In this document: positions 1-5,820 of the stretch, one piece after another
Layout: every line of letters begins with the position of its first letter
Position numbering within the stretch: the first letter of the stretch is position 1
From: JBBIVP01 sp037439705 [NCBI: bacterium]
Lineage (GTDB): Bacteria; JBBIVP01
Assembly (NCBI GenBank): GCA_037439705.1
Contig: JBBIVP010000137.1
Coordinates: 1 to 5,820, forward strand
DNA length: 5,820 bases
Reading direction: 5' to 3'
Notes under the pieces: generated by a model
What the model saw: the letters and a program-made list of their open reading frames with translations, nothing else
Databases searched by the model: none
Told to the model about the DNA's origin: nothing
Program-made: the position numbers and the translations under genes

Positions 1-134
1 AAGTAAAGGTGGGAGTTGTTCCGGGAGCAGAATTTGGCGCTGAGGGATACATAAGGCTTTCTTATGCCACATCTCGTGAAAACATTCAGAAAGGGCTTGA
101 GAGGATAAAGGAATTCATAGCGAGCCTTAAATAA
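1..134 (+). CDS. Class I/II PLP-dependent aminotransferase, aspartate-type, C-terminal fragment
   Basis: Only the last 43 codons and the TAA stop are inside the window; the reading frame begins at base 3 and the gene starts to the left. The fragment reads [20 protein letters not shown] and ends in an amphipathic helix ([18 protein letters not shown]). This matches the C-terminal small domain of class I aspartate aminotransferases (AspC/PatA type), where a VPG-x-x-FG...GYxRLSYA segment is followed by an ENI-x-x-GLERI helix. By family knowledge, the Arg of RLSYA binds the substrate alpha-carboxylate, and the enzyme is a cytosolic PLP-dependent transaminase. The PLP lysine and the substrate-specificity residues lie outside the window, so aspartate specificity is an inference. 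pgk follows on the same strand after 48 bases, but a promoter-like sequence lies in that gap, so co-transcription is uncertain. Confidence 0.85.
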   Translation, partial: VKVGVVPGAEFGAEGYIRLSYATSRENIQKGLERIKEFIASLK

Positions 135-147
135 TTCATGGAAAAAC

Positions 148-176
148 TTGAATTTATTTTTATTGTAAATTAGCAT
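148..176 (+). promoter_or_regulatory. Putative sigma70-type promoter of pgk, possibly giving a leaderless mRNA
   Basis: TTGAAT (148-153) and TAGCAT (171-176) are separated by 17 bases and each matches the -35/-10 consensus at four of six positions, in a very AT-rich gap. The -10 hexamer ends six bases before the pgk ATG, so initiation at the usual distance would fall on or next to the A of the ATG. No Shine-Dalgarno sequence is visible upstream of that ATG. AT-rich DNA produces such matches by chance, so this is a prediction only. Confidence 0.4.
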
Positions 177-182
177 AAAAAA

Positions 183-1364
183 ATGGAATACCTGTCAATA
201 ATAGATGTCCCAGCTACAACTTTCTCAGAAAAAAGGATATTTTTAAGGGTTGATTACAATGTTCCAATAAAAGGGGAATTCATCTCTGAACATTACAGAA
301 TAACCCATACTATCCAAACAATTGAATATCTCTTAAAAAAGGATGCCTCAATAGTAATTGCTTCACACCATGAGCAGAAGGATGAAAATGAAGCACCCGT
401 TTATCTTTCCCTTGAACCTGTAAAGAATGCTCTTCAGGACATGCTAAACCAGGAAGTGAAATTTAAAAAGGGAAATATAGATGAATTCTCACTGAAAGGG
501 GCTCAGAATCTCAAACCCGGAGAGATTCTTATGCTTGACAATCTTCGCTTTGACCCGAGAGAAAAAGGGTATTCAAAAAATCCTGATGAGGGATATTGCA
601 AGTTCCTTGCTTCCTTTGGCGATATATATGTATTTGAAGCATTTGGTACTGCCCACAGGAAACATGTTTCAACAAATGGAATGGTTAAGTATTTTAAAAG
701 AAGGTTGATAGGCATTCTTGTCAAAAAAGAACTCGGAGTTCTTGAAAAAATAAGGGACAATCCTGAAAAACCTTTTTGCGTTGTGGTGGGGGGTGGAAAG
801 GTGAAAGATAAACTTTCTGCCCTGAAAAACCTTGCTCAAAAGGCTGATGTGATTCTTACAGGAGGACTTGTTGCACATACCTTTTTAAAAGCGATGGGAA
901 AAAAGGTTGGAAAGGAAATAGTTGATGAGGAGTGGGTAAACTCTGCAAGGGAAATTCTAAACAAGTATAAAAACAAAATAATTCTTCCAGTAGATTATGT
1001 AGTGAGGGAGAAATCAGGAAAAATATCAGTTGTTGGAGATGAAATACCCGAAGGATGTGAAGGATTTGACATAGGTCCAAAAACTATGAAGAGATATGCT
1101 GAAGAGTTAAGAAATAAATCCACCATATTCTGGAACGGTCCTCTCGGAAAAATTGAAGAAGTAGAATTTGAAAACGGCTCTGCGGGAATAGCAAGGGAAA
1201 TTGCTTTGTGCTGGTGGAGAGGAGCAACAACAGTTGTAGGTGGAGGAGATACAATTGCAGTGCTCCATAAGGCTGGTGTAATGGAGAACGAATTTACTCA
1301 CATATCAACAGGTGGAGGAGCAACCCTTCAATACCTTGCTGGTAAGTTGCTTAAAGATTTATAA
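183..1364 (+). CDS. pgk: Phosphoglycerate kinase, divergent at the 3-phosphoglycerate site
   Basis: This is a complete 393-residue protein, the usual length for bacterial Pgk, a cytosolic glycolytic/gluconeogenic enzyme that interconverts 1,3-bisphosphoglycerate plus ADP with 3-phosphoglycerate plus ATP. The N-terminal (3-PG) domain shows LRVDYNVP (21-28; Asp24, Asn26), Arg39, His62, LDNLRF (118-123; Arg122) and EAFGTAHRKH (152-161; Arg159). The C-terminal nucleotide domain shows GGGKVKDK (203-210), FWNGPLG (316-322), VGGGDT (352-357) and HISTGGGA (373-380). Several positions depart from the family. The usual SHLGRP reads SHHEQK, so the Arg equivalent to human Arg65 is Gln65. ENLRF is DNLRF, NDAFGTAHR is FEAFGTAHR, GGAKVSDK is GGGKVKDK and RVDFNVP is RVDYNVP. 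The nucleotide site is intact, so a kinase fold is secure. Whether this is the organism's main Pgk or a diverged paralogue cannot be told, since no gap or tpiA neighbour is visible. The ATG at 183 lacks a Shine-Dalgarno sequence, but the conserved domain begins shortly after it. Confidence 0.95.
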   Translation: MEYLSIIDVPATTFSEKRIFLRVDYNVPIKGEFISEHYRITHTIQTIEYLLKKDASIVIASHHEQKDENEAPVYLSLEPVKNALQDMLNQEVKFKKGNIDEFSLKGAQNLKPGEILMLDNLRFDPREKGYSKNPDEGYCKFLASFGDIYVFEAFGTAHRKHVSTNGMVKYFKRRLIGILVKKELGVLEKIRDNPEKPFCVVVGGGKVKDKLSALKNLAQKADVILTGGLVAHTFLKAMGKKVGKEIVDEEWVNSAREILNKYKNKIILPVDYVVREKSGKISVVGDEIPEGCEGFDIGPKTMKRYAEELRNKSTIFWNGPLGKIEEVEFENGSAGIAREIALCWWRGATTVVGGGDTIAVLHKAGVMENEFTHISTGGGATLQYLAGKLLKDL

Positions 1365-1378
1365 AATATAGAAATTAA

Positions 1379-1493
1379 AGAATAAAGGAAAAAATTGCTA
1401 CGGGAAAAGGTATCCCCCTCTCTGTAGACCAACACACATGATTACCGGGGAAAGTGGTTGGAGATTTGGGTTAAAAGGGATAAAATTGGATGA
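1379..1493 (+). mobile_element. Possible relic of an IS4/IS5-type DDE transposase gene
   Basis: Two overlapping short frames resemble consecutive pieces of a transposase core. Bases 1379-1438 read RIKEKIATGKGIPLSVDQHT before a TGA. Another frame reads TNTHDYRGKWLEIWVKR from 1428 to about 1478. IS4/IS5-family transposases carry a G-x-G-[IV]-P-L-[AS]-V segment followed a few residues later by AN-x-HD, so a small deletion joining the frames would explain both. The match is very short and has no start codon, catalytic set or inverted repeats. Otherwise the 154 bases between pgk and the FG-GAP remnant show nothing I recognise, and no clear rho-independent terminator. Confidence 0.18.
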
Positions 1494-1518
1494 AAATGTG
1501 CCTTAATTTTTTAAAAAC

Positions 1519-2164
1519 TTACCTTCTACAAGTGCAAGTATTGTGAGGATTCTGGCAGAATTCTCTCCAGGGTCCATAACCTTTATCAAAATAGGTATGT
1601 AGTAAAAATATCTCGCCGTCTATATTACCCTGAACTATATCCCACTTCCCATCTCCGTCTACATCTCCTACCGCTGGAGAACCTGTAAAAATAGTATCCG
1701 TTCCATATTCAAGAATAATTCTTCCATCTATTCCACTTACTACATAAATGAAGTTAAAGGTGTGAAATACTATATCTGCGTACCCATCTCCATTTATATC
1801 AACATTTAAAGGATACATAGTAAAAATGGAAAAACCAATTCCTTCTTCGTCTTTCTCTGCCAACTTCTGCAGTTCATCTATTGGATAACTTTCTACAACC
1901 GTGTCTATTCTTGGTGTAAGATCAGGTACATCCAGAATCTGTAATTTTATATAGAAAGTGAATTGTTCAGGGTAATAATCGTAACACTCATAATTAAACG
2001 GGAAGGCACAAATCTCATTTCTGCCCTAAAGTAGAACATTCTACCTTTACATTGTTGCAATAATATTTTGGGTTATCTTTGTTTTTAGCCACCAAATTTT
2101 CACTCACAAAGATATTTTCAACATAATTTTTTTCACTCGTCAAGTTTTTATTAAACCGAGCAAT
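1519..2164 (-). pseudogene. Frameshifted remnant of an FG-GAP/VCBS repeat surface protein
   Basis: The - strand is open from 2025 to a TAA at 1519-1521. The reading holds two FG-GAP/VCBS-type calcium loops, DINGDGYADIVF and DVDGDGKWDIVQ, separated by VVSGIDGRIILEYG and GSPAVG. Such repeats build beta-propeller blades in secreted or surface proteins. The C-terminus is Cys-rich (PWREFCQNPHNTCTCRR). No ATG opens this frame; a TTG at 1861-1863 would give 114 residues but has no clear ribosome site. The frame extends coherently upstream of that TTG (EICAFPFNYECYDYYPEQF) to a TAG at 2026-2028. A second - strand frame, open from 2164 and ending at 2015-2017, reads KDNPKYYCNNVKVECSTLGQK. Removing one T (position 2017) joins the two as ...STLGQKEICAFPF.... 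I therefore read it as a broken gene missing its N-terminus and signal peptide. The FG-GAP call is firm; the upstream join is inference. Confidence 0.6.
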
Positions 2165-2334
2165 TTATTTACTTTTTCTTCGGTGCTTAAATTTAATGGG
2201 TATCTCTTTACTTTAAATTCATATCTGCAATTTTTACACTTTAATTTTTCTTTTCTGATATTCCAAAATTCTTTTCCAGAACACCTCGGGCATAGATCCT
2301 TGATAACCCGATAAAAAATAAAAATGGGGGACAG
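2140..2334 (-). pseudogene. 5'-truncated zinc-ribbon ORF, probable IS1595-type transposase remnant
   Basis: An open - strand frame of 64 codons ends at the TGA at 2140-2142 and is closed upstream by a TAA at 2335-2337. It contains LCPRCSGKEFWNIRKEKLKC followed by KNCRYEFKVKRYPLNL, a CX2C-X14-CX2C zinc ribbon with the aromatic and basic residues typical of the N-terminal zinc-binding domain of IS1595/IS1-like transposases (CPxCGS...RYRCKxCRxxF). No ATG, GTG or TTG codon lies before the ribbon, and no DDE catalytic region follows; the reading stops 27 residues after the last ribbon residues shown. It is best seen as a gene fragment. A small stand-alone zinc-ribbon protein with a rare start codon is the alternative. 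Its 3' end overlaps the far end of the FG-GAP remnant in another frame. Confidence 0.45.
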
Positions 2335-2428
2335 TTAGAGGGTTGGAACGACCTATATGTTCAGTACATCGGCGTTATATCTTAATTTAAAATGAAAAAA
2401 TATTGCAGTAAAATTAATTTGGAAACCT
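2335..2428. other. Intergenic stretch downstream of argJ, no gene seen
   Basis: These 94 bases follow the argJ stop on the - strand. I see no ORF and no stem-loop plus T-tract that would make a convincing terminator. The left edge contains the - strand string CTCTAACTGTCCCCCATTTT (spanning about 2321-2340), which resembles the GTCCCC-containing ends of dispersed repeats seen in many bacterial genomes. One copy in one window cannot establish that. Confidence 0.4.
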
Positions 2429-3619
2429 TTATGTCATATATCCTGCATTTAATTTTACATATTCGGTAGAAAGGTCGGATGAAAGAACATACGCTTCACC
2501 TTTTCCCTTTCCAACTCTAATTTTAAAATTTATTTTTTTCATGGAAAAACTTCTTTTGTCTTTCACCTCCAGCATCCTCCCATTACTTACAACCAATTTG
2601 CCATTTACCCATATCTTCAGTTGAAATGGATTAAATTTTACTCCCGCTGCTCCTGCTGAAGCTGCTATCCTTCCGTAATTTGGCTCACCTCCATATACAG
2701 CAGTTTTAACAAGTAAGGAATTGGCAACAGAATAAGCAATTTTTTTTGCCATTTCATTGTTCTTTGCTCCCATCACATGAACCAAAAAAATTTTCGTTGC
2801 TCCCTCTCCGTCCCTGACAATATCCTCTGCGAGCCCATTGCATATATTTTGAAGAGCCTCTGAAAAAATTTTCCTCATCCTTTTTGAAGAATCAACTGAT
2901 ATCCCGCTTTTTCCATTTGAAAGAATAAAAACTGTATCATTTGTGCTCCTATCACCATCTACGCTTATTCTGTTAAAACTCACTTCCACCGCATCTTTCA
3001 AAACATTTTTGAGCGTTGACGAAGATGCGAGTGCGTCTGTAAATATAAAACAAAGCATAGTCGCCATTTCAGGACATATCATTCCAGCGCCTTTTGCAAT
3101 CCCGAGTATTGAAAATTCTCCATCCTTTGTCTTCACCTTCTCGCTTTTTAATTTGTAAAAAGAGTCAGTTGTCATAATTGCCTTTGCTGAATTTATAAAA
3201 CTTTCAGAATCATAAGAAAGATTTTTTACAAGAAATTCTGCTTTTGATATAATTTTTTTTACTGGAATCCTTATCCCTATAACCCCTGTTGAGGCAATCA
3301 ATAGTTCATTTTCTCCTGTTCCTAAGGCATGAGAAAAAGCCCTTATTATTTCCTTTGCATCCTCTATCCCCTCTTTTCCAGTTAAAGCATTTGCATTCCC
3401 ACTGTTTGCCACTATTCCTCTAACATATCCTCTTTTTACAATGTTACGTGAAATAATAACAGGAGCAGCCTGAACCCTATTTGTTGTAAAAGTGCCGGCG
3501 CAAGATGCTATAGTCTCTGAAAGAAAAATTGCAAGATCTGGTCTATTCTTCTTTATACCACAATTACAGGAAGAAGTAAGGAAACCTTTTGGGACTATTA
3601 TGCTGTTTTTCCACAGCAT
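2429..3619 (-). CDS. argJ: Arginine biosynthesis protein ArgJ (glutamate N-acetyltransferase / ornithine acetyltransferase)
   Basis: ArgJ transfers the acetyl group from N2-acetylornithine to glutamate, recycling acetyl in arginine biosynthesis; bifunctional members also use acetyl-CoA. It is cytosolic and self-cleaves before a Thr to give alpha and beta chains. The 396-residue length is typical. The cleavage motif is [14 protein letters not shown] (176-189), making Thr187 the predicted nucleophile and beta-chain N-terminus. Other family motifs are [11 protein letters not shown] (44-54), [10 protein letters not shown] (69-78), the oxyanion-hole STGVIG (110-115), MTTDSF (149-154), STNDTV (225-230), RDGEGATK (269-276), [16 protein letters not shown] (309-324) and the C-terminal [15 protein letters not shown]. 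The ATG at 3617-3619 is chosen because an in-frame TAA lies one codon upstream and VPKGF starts soon after. It begins inside the end of secA (22-base overlap), suggesting translational coupling. One oddity is SSCNCG near the N-terminus, where relatives usually have small uncharged residues before GIK. Mono- versus bifunctionality cannot be told from sequence. Confidence 0.96.
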   Translation of the reverse strand: MLWKNSIIVPKGFLTSSCNCGIKKNRPDLAIFLSETIASCAGTFTTNRVQAAPVIISRNIVKRGYVRGIVANSGNANALTGKEGIEDAKEIIRAFSHALGTGENELLIASTGVIGIRIPVKKIISKAEFLVKNLSYDSESFINSAKAIMTTDSFYKLKSEKVKTKDGEFSILGIAKGAGMICPEMATMLCFIFTDALASSSTLKNVLKDAVEVSFNRISVDGDRSTNDTVFILSNGKSGISVDSSKRMRKIFSEALQNICNGLAEDIVRDGEGATKIFLVHVMGAKNNEMAKKIAYSVANSLLVKTAVYGGEPNYGRIAASAGAAGVKFNPFQLKIWVNGKLVVSNGRMLEVKDKRSFSMKKINFKIRVGKGKGEAYVLSSDLSTEYVKLNAGYMT

Positions 3620-5820
3620 TTTTTATACTTCTTTCCACTTCCGCAGGGACAGGGGTCATTTCTGCCAATCTTCTTTTTATCCCTCGTGATTGTTCCTGTT
3701 GGAACCGATGGTCTGTTAAACTGAAGGGTTCTCCTCGGCATTGAGATAGTTTCTTTTCTTTCCTTTGCAAGTTTTGCCCAGAAAATTCTCTGGATAACAT
3801 TCTCTTTTATCCTTCCCAAAAGGTCCTCAAAGAGCGTAAATGCTTCTTTCTTATATTCTACAAGGGGGTCTCTCTGTGCATACCCCCTCAATCCTATTCC
3901 TTCCCTCAAATGGTCCATTGTAAGGAGGTGGTCTTTCCACAGAGAATCTATGGTCGTAATGTATATGAACCTTTCAAGTTTTCTCATAACCTCTGAACCA
4001 TATTCAATCTCCTTTGCTGTATAAAAGTCCCTTATATCCTTTTTCAATTCCTCAATAACATCTTCCCTTTTAACCTCAAGCGCCTCGTTTCCCATCTTAA
4101 ACTGGAAAGAAAAGAACCTTCTTATGCTTTCAACAAATCCCTTCCAGTCCCACTCTGACGGACGCAGGTCCTCAGGAAGATATGTATCTGCTAATCCTTC
4201 TGCTATCTCCTCTGCTATTTCCATAATGTTCTCTTTTATGTCCTCTTTTGAAAGAATTTCTTTCCTTAACTGATATATGACCTCTCTCTGTTTGTTCATC
4301 ACATCGTCATACTCAAGGAGGTGCTTTCTTATCTCAAAATTGTGCGCCTCAACCCTTTTTTGTGCGTTTTCAATCGCCTTTGTTACCCATTTATGCTCAA
4401 TTTTTTCTCCTTCTTTCATTCCAACCCTTTCCATTAAACTCTTGAGTCTATCGGAGCCGAAGATTCTCAATAGGTCATCCTCTAAGGAAAGGTAAAATCT
4501 GCTTGAACCAGGGTCTCCCTGCCTCCCAGCCCTTCCCCTTAACTGATTGTCAATCCTCCTTGCCTCATGCCTCTCTGTTCCGAGAACATGTAGTCCTCCA
4601 AGTTTTACTACCTCTTCGTGCTCTTTATCGCAGATTTCCCTGAATTCTCTGTAATACTTTTCTATCTCTGGGATCGCATCAGGACCAGCCTTTTGCTTTG
4701 CAAGATATTCTGGATTTCCTCCAAGAAGTATGTCAACTCCCCTACCAGCCATGTTTGTTGCTATGGTTACAGCACCCTTCCTTCCTGCCTGCGCTATTAT
4801 CATCGCTTCTTTTTCATGGTGTTTTGCGTTAAGGACATTGTGAGGGATTCCTCTCCTCTTGAGCATCTGGCTCAATTTTTCTGATTTCTCAATGGATATG
4901 GTTCCAACGAGAACAGGTCTTCCAATTTTGTAAAGTTCTTCTATCTCATCCACAACAGCCTTGAACTTTTCCCTTTCTGTTTTATAAACAACATCAGGAT
5001 ACTCATACCTTATAAGTGGTTTGTTTGTGGGAATAACCACCACATCAAGGTTATATATCTTTTTGAACTCAAGCGCCTCTGTTTCAGCAGTTCCTGTCAT
5101 ACCTGCCAGTTTTTTATACATCCTGAAGAAATTCTGATAAGTAATTGTGGCGAGGGTCTGATTTTCCGATTCAATCCTCACCCCTTCCTTTGCTTCTATT
5201 GCCTGGTGCAATCCATCACTCCATCTTCTTCCTGGAAGAAGCCTTCCTGTAAATTCATCCACAATTATAACTTTTCCTTCTTTAACCACATAATCAACAT
5301 CCCTGTGGAATAGGTGATGGGCTCTTAAGGCCTGATGCAGGCAGTGTAAAACATCTATATTCTTCGGGTCATAAAGGTTATCAATTTTTAATAAAGATTC
5401 TGCCTTTGCAATTCCTTCCTCTGTGAGTATAACTGTTTTAACCTTTTCATCAAGTGTGAAATGCTTATCCTTTTCAAGATATCTAACTATGCTGTTAACC
5501 CTGTAATAAATCTCAGGAGATTCTTCAGCAGGACCAGATATTATAAGAGGGGTTCTCGCCTCATCAATGAGTATGCTGTCAACCTCATCAACAATTGCAT
5601 AATTGAACTCCCTTTGAACCATATCCTCAATTGAATACTTCATGTTGTCTCTCAGATAGTCAAATCCAAATTCGCTATTCACACCATAAGTTATATCCGC
5701 ATTATATGCCTTTTTTCTTTGAGCATCATCAAGCCCTGGGATAATAACACCAACCTCAAGCCCCAAAAATTAATAGACAACGCCCATACATGATGCAACA
5801 ATCTTCGCAAGGTAATCGTT
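3598..5820 (-). CDS. secA: Protein translocase subunit SecA, N-terminus outside the window, in-frame stop at 5770-5772
   Basis: SecA is the cytosolic/membrane-peripheral ATPase that drives preproteins through SecYEG. From 5769 to the TAA at 3598 the frame is uninterrupted (723 residues, numbered here from the Leu at 5764-5766). It contains [20 protein letters not shown] (22-41), Walker [16 protein letters not shown] (60-74), the preprotein cross-linking domain (about 80-220), AGMTGTA (221-227), [15 protein letters not shown] (336-350), [20 protein letters not shown] (408-427), the helical scaffold/wing region (about 455-665) and a C-terminal zinc motif [14 protein letters not shown] (706-719) for SecB/ribosome contact. 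Walker A and roughly the first 100 residues lie to the right of the window. Upstream, 5773-5820 stays in frame and reads [16 protein letters not shown], aligning residue for residue with the family's NDYLAxRDxxWMGxxY. A TAA then sits just before FLGL. Elsewhere the gene shows no decay, so sequencing error or a contig-end artefact is the likeliest cause. The window's shorter TTG-started reading is not a believable start. Confidence 0.95.
5770..5772 (-). other. In-frame TAA stop interrupting secA
   Basis: The codon lies between ...MGVVY and FLGLEVGV, where SecA homologues have a single residue (commonly Arg, Glu or Lys) before the conserved FLGL. The reading frame is correct on both sides, so this is a nonsense substitution and not an indel. 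TAA also terminates secA, argJ, pgk and the aminotransferase in this window, which argues against codon reassignment. Confidence 0.85.

Noticed and set aside
503-1301. Four - strand ORFs of 64-85 codons opposite pgk (503-760, 669-878, 856-1080, 1107-1301)
   Set aside because: They are antisense to a well-conserved Pgk, mutually overlapping, and show no recognisable domain.
1397-1427. Possible terminator hairpin after pgk (CTAC...GTAG around GGG/CCC)
   Set aside because: The stem is short and interrupted, and no T-tract follows.
2943-3689. + strand ORFs at 2943-3158 and 3492-3689 opposite argJ and the secA end
   Set aside because: Antisense shadows of conserved genes with no domain or start-site support.
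3564-3800. - strand ORF of 78 codons overlapping the secA 3' end and argJ 5' end
   Set aside because: It occupies the third frame over conserved SecA tail sequence and has no independent motif.
4277-4884. Two + strand ORFs (4277-4495, 4618-4884) opposite secA
   Set aside because: They lie antisense to conserved SecA helicase sequence, with compositions expected of a reversed coding strand.
5764-5766. TTG as the real secA start codon
   Set aside because: The SecA sequence continues in frame upstream of the stop with NDYLA...MG..Y, and a protein starting here would lack Walker A.
5770-5772. TAA reassigned as a sense codon
   Set aside because: Four intact genes in the window end at TAA without read-through homology, and TAA does not occur inside the other conserved coding regions.

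Overview
The window looks like a chromosomal segment from an AT-rich bacterium (roughly 40% GC by eye). The bacterial assignment rests on a SecA preprotein translocase ATPase. The Lys/Glu-rich proteins, the mix of housekeeping genes and a decayed FG-GAP surface-protein gene would fit an uncultivated, possibly thermophilic lineage. I cannot fix the phylum from sequence alone.

Layout. (1) Positions 1-134, + strand: the last 43 codons of a class I (aspartate-type) aminotransferase. (2) Positions 183-1364, + strand: a complete but divergent phosphoglycerate kinase (pgk), preceded by a promoter-like sequence placed so that the transcript could be leaderless. (3) Positions 1365-2428: about 1.06 kb with no intact gene. 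On the - strand it holds a broken FG-GAP/VCBS repeat protein gene (open 1519-2025, with a probable frameshift continuation up to 2164) and a 5'-truncated zinc-ribbon ORF resembling the N-terminus of an IS1595-type transposase (2140-2334). On the + strand, a weak relic at 1379-1493 resembles an IS4/IS5-type transposase. (4) Positions 2429-3619, - strand: complete argJ, the arginine-biosynthesis acetyltransferase. (5) Positions 3598-5820, - strand: secA lacking its N-terminus, which lies beyond the window. secA and argJ overlap by 22 bases and are probably co-transcribed. The + strand pair and the - strand pair converge on the decayed zone.

The genes do not form one pathway: they are central carbon metabolism (Pgk), amino acid metabolism (aminotransferase, ArgJ) and protein export (SecA). 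The points most worth a second look are an in-frame TAA in secA close to the window edge, surrounded by several other non-consensus residues; the loss of a conserved 3-phosphoglycerate-binding Arg in Pgk; and the frameshifted, relic-rich zone. I found no CRISPR array, rRNA, tRNA or convincing new defence or biosynthetic system.
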